Shown piece after piece: positions 22,845 to 33,585 of a DNA stretch of 64,000 nucleotides (position 1 is the first letter of the stretch; each line of letters starts with the position of its first letter). The position numbers and the translations under genes were made by a program. The notes under the pieces were generated by a model that saw only the letters and a list, made by a program, of their open reading frames with translations, was not told the DNA's origin and did no database searches. Source of the DNA: Rana temporaria (Eukaryota > Chordata > Amphibia > Anura > Ranidae); assembly GCF_905171775.1 (NCBI RefSeq), contig NC_053489.1, positions 147,399,642 to 147,463,641 on the forward strand, in the 5' to 3' direction.

Positions 22845-23815
22845 CCTTCCCTCTAACCGGGTCCCGACCGTCTTACGCAGATTTACGGTGTCACAATGGC
22901 TCTCCTGGGCGAAATCCCGTATATATAAGGGTTTGCCTTTAAGAGCCATCAGAAGGTGCGCGTGCCGCGGGAGGCACAGGCACATGCACATGCCCGTTGC
23001 GGGGGACCTGATGCGCGTGGCTGGCAGTCACGATCGACGCCAGCCACGCACTATCCTGTGCACGAGCACCAGAACAGGGATGTGTGTGTGTAAACACACA
23101 AATCTCTGTGCTGTTAGAGGCGAGGAGACATGTCGTTTGTTCCTAGTAAGAAGGAACAGTGAAATGTCTCCTCTCCTACTCAGTCCTATCCCCATACAGT
23201 CAGAACGCAGTGAGGGAACACACAGTTAACCCCTTGATCGCTTGCTTCCCTGCCAGTGACATTTACACAGTATTCAGTGTATATTTATAGCACTTATCGC
23301 TGTATAAATGTCAATGGTCCCAAAAATGTGTCAAAATTATCTGATCTGTCTGTCGCAATACCGCTAAAAAAAAAAACAGATTGCCACCATTGCTAGTAAA
23401 GAAAAAAATGCCATACATTTTTCCCATAGTTTGTAGACGCTATAACTTTTGCGCAAACCAATCAATATAAGCTTATTGCAATTTTTTTTACCAAAAATAT
23501 GTAGAAGAATATATATTGGCCTAAACTGATGAAGAAATTTGTTTTTTGAAAACATTTTTGGGGATATTTATTATATCAAAAAGTAAAAAATATATATATT
23601 TTTTTAAATTGTCGCTCTTTTTTTGTTTATAGCGCAAAAAGTAAAAACCACAGAGGTGATCAAATACCACCAAAAGAAAGCTCTATTTGTGGTAAAAAAA
23701 TATGCAAATTTTGTTTGGGTACAACATCGCACGACCGCGCAATTGTCAGCGCAGTGCCAAATTGTAAAAAAGTGCTCTGGTCAGGAAGAGGGTAAAATCT
23801 TCCAAAGTGGTTAAA
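22845..23815 (+). repeat. Repeat family C, copy 3
   Basis: Longest copy. GC-rich half 22845-23220, then TTAACCCCTTGATCGC, then the AT-rich half with CCCAAAAATGTGTCAAAATT and CACCAAAAGAAAGCTC, ending near CCAAAGTGGTTAAA. The end motif mirrors TTAACCACTT found at copy 1, which suggests terminal inverted repeats. Non-coding. Confidence 0.7.
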
Positions 23816-23850
23816 TTTGTTTTTGGCAATTGGCAAAAGCATTTTTTTGA

Positions 23851-23965
23851 TGCATTCATGGCAGCACACACTGGATTTGACTCCGCCCCCACAACCTGAC
23901 AGGATTGGTTAGCTATAAATTTGAAGGGGAGACGCCCCGCACCATTCTCTTTTTTTATCCTCACC
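23851..23965 (+). repeat. DIRS left inverted terminal repeat
   Basis: TGCATTCATGGCAGCACACA followed by GACTCCGCCCCCACAACCTG and GGAGACGCCCCGCACCATTC. The inverse is found at 32620-32710. 23966-24500 is an untranslated leader without a supported gene. Confidence 0.8.
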
Positions 23966-24503
23966 TGACAGATTGAACGGACATGCAGCAATCAGCAATG
24001 CCTCTTACCGCACATCGCCCCAGCAGGATCAAGCCTCTCCTGTTTGGAAGTCCCTCCTGTACAGTCTCTAAAGGAGCTTTTACGGAGGGAACCCCGTTCT
24101 GGTGGTCTCAGGGGCGCAAGGAAGTATACTGGCACAACTGTAGTAAGCTTTAAAGAAGCTTCAATTCTCGCAGTGGCCCCCACCTTTCTCCTTTCCTTTC
24201 CATTTATAGCTTACATTTGCTATCCAGTGTTGTAAATCATGTCTGGTACCTTTTTACTGTATATCAGCTCTCAGTGAGCTTTGTAGTCCTTCTGGGCACC
24301 CCCATACGGCGTTCATCACCGCCGCGTCCTTTTCGTCGCTCTGCGCATGTGCGCAGCATAGTGATAACACCGCCTGTACCCTCTGCCCTCTTCCAAGCTG
24401 GCGCCGGGCGAGCGGGACGCTTCCGCGCACACGCGAACGCGTCATTTGCGCCGACTTTAAAAACATGGGGGATATAATTGTGCAAGGTAGGTGCCAGCCC
24501 CAA

Positions 24504-24508
<5 letters not shown>

Positions 24509-24560
<52 letters not shown>
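24509..24560. repeat. (TA)n microsatellite
   Basis: A pure TA run of about 50 bp inside the DIRS leader, just upstream of the Penelope-like insertion. Confidence 0.9.
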
Positions 24561-24600
24561 TGTATATATAAATAATTAAATAATTAAATAATTAACATAG

Positions 24601-25353
24601 CTTGTCAATAGTCCTGCAGCAGCGCTGCAAACTCCTGGTTTGATAGAGAAAATGGCTAGTGTAGAATGGCCAGATCAGATGTAGTCAGAATATGTGCTCC
24701 AATCACCAAACAGGACAATCACCACGTGGGGGGGATATAGGGTCCCCTTCGGGGGAAACACTCACCAGACGGTTTCTTTTAAATAGCGTTTCAATCTATA
24801 TCTCCTTGTGTGCTGCCCTTAGATGCTGAAATCTGCATACCCTTCTTACTTCTGGATCACCGTGTATGTCTTTTTACTCTCAAGGTATCGTATCCACAGA
24901 TGTATAAGGGAAGGAAAAAATCCATATAGTGCAGTATCGTTTAAAAGCTTTAATGTCACCCAAAAAATACATGAACACCAATCCCCTTAAAAAACATGCG
25001 TACCAGATAGTAAATCAGTCAGGCATATATATAACATATAGATGTGTCTTTGTGCAACTCTCACTGTTAGGGTCTGGATACCTGAAGACCGCTCTGAAGG
25101 CTTTCCTGCAGTGTTTAACTTCCTGGGTTCACAGACAGTGGAGCGCAGATGTCACTTCCGGTTGGATGCTGGATCGCAGCGATCGACGTTTCGTCCGTTC
25201 GGACTTTTTCCAAGAGCGTGCTGGTCCCTTGCATCCACCGGATAGATATAATGTGCAGCACTGACTGCCCACCAATGACAGACACAGCTGGGGATGACGC
25301 TCCACCTGTGTGTCATTCGATTCTCCTCCTCTCCGAGCACTGCGTTAGGCCAC
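24601..25353 (+). repeat. PLE LTR-like segment, left copy
   Basis: Inverse of 27117-27869. Over the 111-codon frame that both share (24929-25264 and 27206-27541) the translations differ at one residue, so the copies are almost identical. A short piece of its end (CTCCGAGCACTGCGTTAGGC plus the following GGAGGGGAGGAGA) is repeated again at 25575-25622. Confidence 0.85.
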
Positions 25354-26039
25354 GCCCCCCGGAGGGGAGGAGATAGCTGGGGTTTCCTTCAATGCTGTGC
25401 TCCTATTGGCCCACCTTGCTCTCACCATCTAGGATATGGCTAAGTGTTTTGTGGAGCACAATGGTCTGAGCTACCATTAATCTTAGCAAAGGGGCTAATA
25501 GAGTGTGAAAGGATCTGGGTGTGTTATACACAGCCAGCAAACTTTTATTAGTGTGATTGTCCTGGGCTAATGTCTCTCTCCTCTCCGAGCACTGCGTTAG
25601 GCCACGCCCCCCGGAGGGGAGGAGAGCACACAGGCATCATCTGCTTTGTACTTCGCTCCTATTGACCTTCACTGCTCCCACCATAGAGCAGATCGAGTGT
25701 CAGCCAGTCTGTAGCTGCAGGGAGAGATAATCTATGCAGGTGATAAAAGTTTTTAAAAGTTTTAAGAGATATTTGGTGATCTGTGCCTATATTCAGAGGG
25801 CACAGACTCACAGATACTTCCCTGATGAGTTTAGTTAAACCTTTAGCTTGGGCACAATATATTCTATGTGTCACCTAGCGGGAGACATCTGTCCGTATGC
25901 GCCCTGTATTTATAAATGAATATAGTGCATTATAATTACAATGACATTAGATCATATATCTAAGATCACCAATCTCAGTGAGCTACATGATCGTGCGGAA
26001 ATATTCAGTTGAAAGTGAATATAATAAAATTTGAAAATG

Positions 26040-26335
26040 AATACATATATAAATTATAAAAATTATAAAAATTATAGCGATTCTAAAAATCTACTAGAAG
26101 CACATAGTGCATGCAATTTACACATATATATATATATATATAAAATACCTAAAAAAATATATAAATATATATGATGCATACATACGTCTAAAATATGAAA
26201 TATAAAAATATGTATATATATGAGCATCCAACCATCATAAGATAAAACCATATAAATATATATATAAAAAATATATATATAAAAACCATATAAATATATA
26301 TAAATATATACATGAAAAAACACCCCTATTGTGTA
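26040..26335. repeat. AT-rich simple-sequence tract
   Basis: Runs of (TA)n, TATAAA and ATATAT within the PLE 3' region. The 83-codon minus-strand frame here (Tyr/Ile repeats) is low complexity. Confidence 0.7.
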
Positions 26336-26681
26336 TATACACCCCCCATATATGAAATGTGTAAAACAGGCACGTAAATCACATATCTAAAATCAGGAGA
26401 GAAACATTCATGTGTCCTAAAAGCAACACTCGTATATGATACATAATATATCTATACCTAGCCAGCCCCGTGGTATAGGATATAATATACTAGATGAATG
26501 CTCCTGTTTTTTCTGGGTGCCCTTAGAGGGGGATAATATACAGTAGGGTGAGTTGATGTTTCAGGGGGGTATTTTAATATTAGATGATTATATATATTCA
26601 TTCTAATATATAACCCCTCCTGTAATGCTCTACAGTATCCTCATTAGAAATCCTAGCTTGTATATCTCATTGTTGGGTTGA

Positions 26682-27176
26682 TTATGTGTCACTGATGAAG
26701 CAATTGATATCAAGTTCCACATTGAGTCCTTTCGGCACTAAAACGTCTGTTAGAAAAATCCAGTTAGTTTCTCTCTTTGACAGTTCACGTATTCTATGTG
26801 AACCCCTCCAATGCGTTTCGACCTGTTCAATGCCCCAGAATTCCAAACCCGATGGGTCCTGATTGTGTTTTGTCTTAAAATGGAGAGACACATTGTGATC
26901 AGTGTACCCCGACTTAATATTTTTTATGTGTTCCCCTATTCTGATTCTCAGTCGTCTTTTCGTTCGACCGATGTATAATAACCCACATGGGCATCTTAAT
27001 GCATAGACTACATGGGTACTATTGCAGGTAATGAAATGTTTTATTTCAAAATCTTGTTTATTGGATGGTGACGTGAAGTGGTCAAGGTTTCTCTGTAATT
27101 TCTTCACCTCTTTACAGTGGCCTAACGCAGTGCTCGGAGAGGAGGAGAATCGAATGACACACAGGTGGAGCGTCAT
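26682..27176 (-). CDS. PLE GIY-YIG endonuclease domain
   Basis: 164 codons. The GIY-YIG core lies at residues 57-70: VVYAL with Tyr58, a CPC pair (Cys62 and Cys64), and LYIG with Tyr68-Gly70. It is followed by Arg77/Arg79 and His83 (RIRIGEH) and the downstream Glu136 in RETNWI before LVPKGLN. This set is the signature of the Penelope endonuclease, which nicks target DNA for insertion. No stop interrupts the domain. The first 20 residues are encoded by the inverted LTR-like segment, so this start is an accident of the truncation junction at about 27117; the native protein would begin with a reverse transcriptase that is absent. Alone it could at most give an endonuclease fragment. Confidence 0.85.
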   Translation of the reverse strand: MTLHLCVIRFSSSPSTALGHCKEVKKLQRNLDHFTSPSNKQDFEIKHFITCNSTHVVYALRCPCGLLYIGRTKRRLRIRIGEHIKNIKSGYTDHNVSLHFKTKHNQDPSGLEFWGIEQVETHWRGSHRIRELSKRETNWIFLTDVLVPKGLNVELDINCFISDT

Positions 27177-27869
27177 CCCCAGCTGTGTCTGTCATTGGTG
27201 GGCAGTCAGTGCTGCACATTATATCTATCCGGTGGATGCAAGGGACCAGCACGCTCTTGGAAAAAGTCCGAACGGACGAAACGTCGAGCGCTGCGATCCA
27301 GCATCCAACCGGAAGTGACATCTGCGCTCCACTGTCTGTGAACCCAGGAAGTTAAACACTGCAGGAAAGCCTTCAGAGCGGTCTTCAGGTATCCAGACCC
27401 TAACAGTGAGAGTTGCACAAAGACACATCTATATGTTATATATATGCCTGACTGATTTACTATCTGGTACGCATGTTTTTTAAGGGGATTGGTGTTCATG
27501 TATTTTTTGGGTGACATTAAAGCTTTTAAACGATACTGCACTATATGGATTTTTTCCTTCCCTTATACATCTGTGGATACGATACCTTGAGAGTAAAAAG
27601 ACATACACGGTGATCCAGAAGTAAGAAGGGTATGCAGATTTCAGCATCTAAGGGCAGCACACAAGGAGATATAGATTGAAACGCTATTTAAAAGAAACCG
27701 TCTGGTGAGTGTTTCCCCCGAAGGGGACCCTATATCCCCCCCACGTGGTGATTGTCCTGTTTGGTGATTGGAGCACATATTCTGACTACATCTGATCTGG
27801 CCATTCTACACTAGCCATTTTCTCTATCAAACCAGGAGTTTGCAGCGCTGCTGCAGGACTATTGACAAG
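27117..27869 (-). repeat. PLE LTR-like segment, right copy
   Basis: Inverse of 24601-25353, abutting the truncated PLE ORF. Contains GTCCGAACGGAC (hairpin, 27266-27277) directly followed by GAAACGTC, the right half of a hammerhead-like core; the CTGATGA half is replaced by CTTGGAAAA. 27870-28045 is extra PLE sequence without a partner. Confidence 0.8.
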
Positions 27870-28179
27870 CTCTTTGCGGGCTGTTTTAATTATTCTGCTT
27901 TTATCAGTGACTTTTATATTTTAAGCAGCTGCTTTTATTATTGTTTTAGTGTGTTTATTAGAATTCATTGTCTCGGACTTTGTGGGTTATCCTAAAGCGC
28001 AGGGCTGTACTATAATTAAAGGGCCAGTGATTAGTACTTTTGCACAAATAATTAACATAGTTAAATAATTTCCCCCAAAAAAAGGGGGGACATATATATT
28101 TAAACCTTTCCTTTCCCTTTTCTTGTCCCATTTTTTTCAGACTGTCCTAGGCTGTCCTAGGCTGTCTCTCTATCTCCTC

Positions 28180-29568
28180 ATGGAGGCCACTGCCCTTGCA
28201 GACCACCACCAGCAAACTAGGTAAGAGGCCATCCAGGAAGGTGGTAAGTAGAAAAGAGAGCCTGACTACTAACGCTACATTTTTTGGTAGCCCTATCAGG
28301 TCAAGAGACGCAAGTTCGCGGCACAGAGGGAGATCAAGCCATGCTTCCAGCAGAAGGTCACGCAGAAGTCGCTCAAGGTCACCCTCTCGATATCATCGCT
28401 CAAGACATAGCCGCTCGCGTCACAGCCGCTCCCGTCATAGTCGGTCCCACCGCAGACGATCACCTTCATCCCACCACGAACGGAGATATCATACCCGTCC
28501 CGCAGCAAATGATTGCTGGGTATGCGGGGCTCCAGCCTTGCCAGGGAAATTGGCTTGCCGCTCTTGCTTAAACTAATCGACCAAAGAGAGGGAATCGGAT
28601 GCCAGAGTAGCTACAGAGCTCTTAAGAGAGTCACCACAGGGGTCAATTTTGGGAGCTACGGCTCCTCTAGTGGATGATCCTACCCCGAGCACGTCGCCAG
28701 CACCCGGCCGTTACGCCCAGGTTTCAGAAACCCTCTCTGAGACTGAGGATCGTGAGCCGGCATCAGGCTTTCACTTCTGTTTAGTTGAACCATTTGCCCG
28801 CTCAGTCAAGGAAGCGATCGGCTAGGAAGAGGATAAGGCAGAACCTCAAAAGGTAAATATTTTCTGGAACTAAAAAGGGATCCTGAGTCATTTCCCTTCA
28901 TCGAGGAGCAGGAGGACCTCATAAAGGATGAATGGGAGAGATCAGATAAGCCGCCTAGTCTTATCAACAAGTTTTCAAAATTGTACCCCTTAATGGAGAC
29001 AAAAATCAATTCCTTGATCAATGCACCTACAGTCGATTCATCTTTAATGCGACTTGCTAGACACGTCACCCTGCCGATTGAAGACGCAGTTACCTTCGGG
29101 GACGTACTTGATCGTAAAATCGATCTAAAACTGAAGAAGGACTTACTCCACAGCAGGAGGCGCTTGTAGGCCGGCTATCACCACAGCTGCAGTAGCCAAA
29201 GCCATCTCTGCATGGGCGGCTAACGTTGAGAAGTCCATTCTAGAAGGAGCCGACCAGGAAAAAGTAATTTCCTCCCTGCAGGAAATTAAGTTGGCAGGCA
29301 ACTTCATGGCAGGAGCCTCAGTCGACATTATCAGATCTTCAGCAAGGACAATGCTAGCCTCAGTTATGGCAAGAAGAGCTTTATGGCTGAAGCCCTGGAT
29401 AGCGGATGCAGCATCAAAATCCAACTGGTGCAAGATTCCATATGACGGCTCAAGTTTATTTGGCGCAAAACTGGATTCAGCCAGCTCCAAAGTTACGGGA
29501 AGAAAATCGGTGCTGATCCCCTCGGATAGGAGACCTAAGTCCCAGAAAGGCCCCCGCTTACAGGCGTA
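28180..29568 (+). pseudogene. DIRS gag-like ORF1 (broken)
   Basis: Pieces in at least three frames. 28196-28576 encodes an Arg/Ser-rich stretch (many SRHSRS units) ending in a CWVCG...LACRSC putative zinc ribbon. 28880-29170 encodes ...SLINKFSKLYPLMETKINS and 29170-29568 encodes ...ARRALWLKPWIADAASKSNW, both typical of vertebrate DIRS ORF1. The stop after LACRSCLN and the frame changes near 28840, 28870 and 29170 disable it. The Arg/Ser repeats could be mistaken for a splicing factor, but the downstream gag motifs and position before RT decide. Confidence 0.75.
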
Positions 29569-29589
29569 ACCTTCCCGACAAGTACAGGG

Positions 29590-30990
29590 ATGTTAGATCC
29601 TACCGCCCCGGCAGGAAATTCAGGAGGGACTGGAAGAATACTCGACCCTCCTTCACGAGGGTACAGAAGGCCAAGGCTATCACAGCTCAGGAACAGCAGA
29701 AGTCCTTTTGAGGGTTCGCCTGCCCACCCAGCTCAGGTGGGCGCCAGGCTCAAGGCATTCGCTCAAATATGGGCAAATCACATAACAGATCCATGGACAC
29801 TATCCACTATCAAGACCGATCACAGGTGGAAATTCATGGGCACATTCCTGGAGAACACATTCCAGCCCACCAAAGTACCAGCTTCCCCAGGCAAAAGAGG
29901 GTTACTTCTACAATATGTATCAGAGCTGATACAAAAGGGGGCAATAGTAGAAGTACCACCGCACCAAAAAGGGAGGGGATTTTACTCCCCTTTATTTTTG
30001 AATAAAGAAAGAAAACAGAGGACCTACGTCCAGTCCTGGACCTAAAAAGGCTCAACAAGAGGATCAAAATAGAAGCCTTCAAAATGGAAAGCCTTCAGTC
30101 CATTTTATTGGCGGTGAACGTGGGAGACTGGATGTTATCAGTAGATTTATCGGACGCTTACCTTCAAGTCCCGATTCATCCCGCCTTCCAAAAGTTCCTT
30201 TGGTTCTCAATCAATCAGTGTCATTTCCAATTTCGGTGCCTCCCATTCGGCATCTCCTCAGCACCCAGAACTTTAACCAAAGTTCTCCTACCCCTGATCG
30301 CACTTCTCAGGGAGAAGGGGTTGCGAGTGCATCATTATTTGGACGACATCCTGCTCCTGGCAGTAAATCAAGAGAACTTGACTCATCACTGGAAGATATT
30401 GCTCATGACCCTGCAAGACTTCGGGTGGCTAGTCAACTGGGAAAAGAGCAGTCTCCAGCCCACGAAAGTCATGGTGTTCCTAGGGGCAGAATACCAGGCT
30501 GAACCGGGTACAACTCCCTCAAGAGAAGCTGAATTCCCTAGTTCAGAAAATGCAGAATCTGTTATTATCCAGATGCCTACCGGCCAGAACCTTCCTCAGT
30601 ATCCTGGGGTCCATGTCTGCGACCATACCCATGGTACAGTGGTCCCAGTGGCACATGCAAGTCTTACAAAACTCCTTTCTCAGGCAGTGGAATGGAACGT
30701 CAATGCTCCAAACCATTCACATCCCAAGTTGGGTAAAACAATCAGTGTGGTGGTGGACGCACCCGTCCAACCTCAGGTAGTTCAGACCAATAGGGGAAAC
30801 ATGTCCTTATCAGGATGAACAACAAAGTGGCGGTGTCATATATCCAAAGACAGGGAGGCACCAGGAGTCGCACGCTTCTGGAGGAAGTTTGCCCCATATT
30901 GGAATGGGCACAAGTGCACCTGTTAGATCTGAGAGCAGTATACGTCCTGGCAGCACAGAATTTGTTGGCCGACTACCTAAGCCGAGAGAC
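29590..30990 (+). pseudogene. DIRS reverse transcriptase / RNase H
   Basis: RT begins with TDHRWKFMGTFLENTFQP-like and LLLQYVSELIQKGAIVEVP sequences. A frameshift occurs at about 30015-30022, after which the frame gives VDLSDAYLQVPIHPAF (catalytic Asp region), CLPFGISSAPRTLTKVLLPL and HHYLDDILLLA (YLDD catalytic box). A second frameshift near 30495-30550 precedes RTFLSILGSMSATIPMVQWS. The RNase H part is partly lost: after a break at 30780-30815 the frame resumes with KVAVSYIQRQGGTRS and AAQNLLADYLSR. The catalytic residues of RT survive but no continuous product is possible. Confidence 0.85.
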
Positions 30991-31014
30991 ACTTTCGAGC
31001 AACGAATGGTCCCT

Positions 31015-31426
31015 GAACCACCAGGTATTCTCTATTCTTACGAAGACTTGGGGAGTACCAGAAATCGACCTAGCTGCCACGCCGGAAAACTCCAAGTGTC
31101 AGAGGTTCCTGTCCAGAGCCCACTTTCCATCAGCCGAAGGAACAGACTGCCTAGTCCACCCATGGAACTTCGAGCTGGGGTACATCTTCCCTCCAACTCC
31201 TCCGATTGCGAGATTCCTGTCCCGACTTCGGAAGTCCTCAGCTACCGTTATAGCAGTAATACCGTTCTGGCCAAGGAGGCCATGGTTTATGACCCTGCTA
31301 CAACTCAGTACGCAGCCTCCAATTCATCTACCAGTATCCAGGGATCTCCTATACCAAGAGCAATTCTTCTATCCAGCCCCAGAGAAGCTGCATCTGACAG
31401 CTTGGAAGTTTAGAGGGTTGGGTTAA
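31015..31426 (+). pseudogene. DIRS methyltransferase-like domain
   Basis: Same frame as the RNase H tail: GVPEIDLAATPENSKCQRFL, then FPPTPPIARFL and VIAVIPFWPRRPWF. This domain follows RNase H in DIRS elements and resembles DAM-type methyltransferases; its function is unsettled in the family. The frame itself is open (30815-31426) but it is a segment of a broken polyprotein. Confidence 0.75.
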
Positions 31427-32430
31427 GGGAACAAGGATGCTCCCAGGAAGTATTATGGACCCTAATGCAAGCTAGAAAAAGCTCCACTAACGCCACTTAC
31501 ACTAGAATCTGGGAGAGGTTTGTGTCGATGTCACAGCAAAGAGATTGGAATCCTATGTCACCAGAACCATCTCAAATTCTTTAATTTCTTCAGTCAGGGC
31601 TTAACAAAGGCCTAAGATTGGGTACCCTGAAGGTTCAAGTATCTGCCCTTTCTACCAAGACGGGTACTAGATGGGCTCTTCATCCTCTGGTCACTCAATT
31701 TCTGAAGGCCTGCATGAAGATCAGAACACCTAGGAAGCCAGCCTTTCCAACATGGGATTTTTCAGTAGTACTCGAGGCCTTGTCCAATCCACCCTTTTTT
31801 CCATTCAACGTAGTCTCACTATGGAACCTAACTCTAAAGCTGGCTTTCCTTATTGCTATCACTTCAGCCAAGAGAGTGTCGGAGATTCAAGCACTTATGG
31901 CTACGGAACCCTATTTAGTCTTCTTTCCCGACAGAGTGGTACTGGAACCCTCAGACCGGTTTAGACCAAAGGTAGCTTCCTCCTTTCATTATAACCAGGA
32001 CATCGTCCTTCCGTCTTTCACTAATGAGAGAGGCGAGCCGTATGCCTTGGATGTCAAGTCAACCATCTCCAGTTACCTCACAGCTACATCTCACCTGAGG
32101 AAGACGGATTCCCTCTTGATTATCCCACATGGGAGCAGACGAGGTCAGGCAGCTACCTCCCATACCATCGCCTCTTGGTTAGTTAAAGCTATCAAAGAAG
32201 CCTATTCCATCCAGCAACTTATGGCTCCTGGGGGCATTAGGGCTCACTCGACAAGGGCAGTGGCCACTTCATGGGCAGCATATTGCGGGATTTCACCGGA
32301 GACCATATGCAGAGCAGCAACTTGGTCTTCCCGACACACCTTAATTTCTCACTAGAGAGTGGATTCTGCTCACTTAACTACTGCCGACTTCTGCAGATCT
32401 GTTTTTAGAGCCAATTGCTCAGCGCTATAA
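31427..32430 (+). pseudogene. DIRS tyrosine recombinase
   Basis: DIRS elements integrate through a tyrosine recombinase instead of a DDE integrase. The N-terminal SAM-like part (31427-31617) has TYTRIWERFV and is stopped by TAA at 31582-31584. The catalytic part (31618-32352) carries the first Arg in ITSAKRVSEIQAL and the H-x-x-R box in IRAHSTRAVATSW. The terminal ATWSSRHTLISH should be followed by the catalytic Tyr, but the codon there is TAG (32353-32355). Reading on, RVDSAHLTTADFCRSVF is in frame to TAA at 32428-32430. So the nucleophile codon is a stop and the enzyme is dead. Confidence 0.85.
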
Positions 32431-32480
32431 AGAATAAATATTACTGTTTTCTTGCACCCTCCTGACTGGCGAGTTATTTC

Positions 32481-32580
32481 CCAGTGTGTGCTGCCATGAA
32501 TGCGTCAGTAAAATGGAAAATTGTATACTCACCTTTCCGTAATTTTCCTTTCCTGACGCATCTTCATGGCAGCACACAGA
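32481..32580 (+). repeat. DIRS internal complementary region
   Basis: First part (CAGTGTGTGCTGCCATGAAT, 32482-32503) is the complement of the left terminus. Second part (32507-32580, with GTATACTCACCTTTCCG and CATCTTCATGGCAGCACACA) is the complement of the right terminus, which itself is split by the L1. In DIRS1 this region is proposed to template joining of the two ends into a circle. Confidence 0.8.
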
Positions 32581-32619
32581 TGCCCACCCTGCTGTTTAAT
32601 GATGATATACACAGAGAAT

Positions 32620-32731
32620 GGTGCGGGGCGTCTCCCCTTAAAATTTATAGCTAACCAATCCTTTCAGGTTGTGGGGGCGGAGTCACAACCCAGTGTGTGC
32701 TGCCATGAAGATGTGTCAGAAAAGGAAAATT
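32620..32731 (+). repeat. DIRS right terminus, proximal part
   Basis: Inverse of the left terminal repeat (GGGGCGTCTCCCCTT, GTTGTGGGGGCGGAGTC, GTGTGTGCTGCCATG). It continues after the L1 insertion at 37761-37791 (ACGGAAAGGTGAGTATAC). Confidence 0.8.
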
Positions 32732-33585
32732 TTTTTTTTTTTTTTGTTTTTTTTTTTTTTTTTTTTTGCTTTAATGATATGTAGAAGTGCATTGTGTTGC
32801 TTTTGGGGTCTGTCTACGGTGGGGTGGGGTGAGGTACAAATTTTGAGGGGAGGAGAGGAGAGGAGGACGGGAAGGAGAGATAGTATTTTTTTTTTTTTCT
32901 TCTTGGTCTGGCTCGTGCTAGGTCATATATTTTTTTTTTTTCTATGGATCTCCTTCCTTCCCCCCCTTCTCTCATCCTCTTCTTTTTTCTTCTTTTTTTT
33001 TGTCCAAGAGATTGGGAGCTACCTCCCAGTGGAGTTATCTCCATGGGAGGACGCTTGGAATAAGGGGGTGATTCTAAAGTAGAGGTGAAGGGATATAGGA
33101 TAAAGTTAATATTGGGTAATGCGAAACGACTAACGGGGTGCATGTGGTTAAACGCAGGGGAGCTCTGGATCCGCTACCCTCGCTCCATTCTGCACATACA
33201 TTCTCCCCACTAAAAACGCTTCTCCTCCAATTGGAGGTAAACCGGAAGCGTTAAATAAAGGGATACGGACTTTTTCTCTGGTCCTTTTTTTTTTTTTTTT
33301 TTTTTTTTTAGCATGGTTTTGTTTTTGTCCCTTCCGCGCCTGCGGTGGTTGGCCCCCAGTATCAGGGGGGGACACAAGTGGGGGGCGGGAGGGTAATTAC
33401 TTGGGCACTTGGACGAGTGACTAGTTCTCGAGGTACGGGGGAAAGGGAGGGGGGTCCCTTTTTTTTTTTTTCCTTTCTTTTTTGTTGCCTGTCTCTCTCC
33501 CCTTTTTTCTCCCCCTCGCACCGTAGTCTCTGTTCTGTACTACTGGCTCCCTTTGTGAGGTATACCAGATTAGAAAGGCGATAAA

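Larger units (their letters stand above)
24601..28045 (-). mobile_element. Penelope-like element (PLE), young insertion
   Basis: Bounded by an exact 15-bp target duplication AAATAATTAACATAG (24586-24600 and 28046-28060) inside the DIRS element. It has two near-identical 753-bp LTR-like segments in inverted orientation and a minus-strand GIY-YIG endonuclease frame. Only the endonuclease end of the PLE polyprotein remains; the RT is missing, so it is 5'-truncated. Inverted and partial LTR-like repeats are known for Penelope elements. 25354-26040 and 26340-26680 are untranslated. Confidence 0.85.

Noticed and set aside
28196..28576. Arg/Ser-rich protein that could be a host splicing factor
   Set aside because: It is followed by DIRS gag motifs, RT and recombinase in order, and ends in a DIRS-type zinc ribbon.
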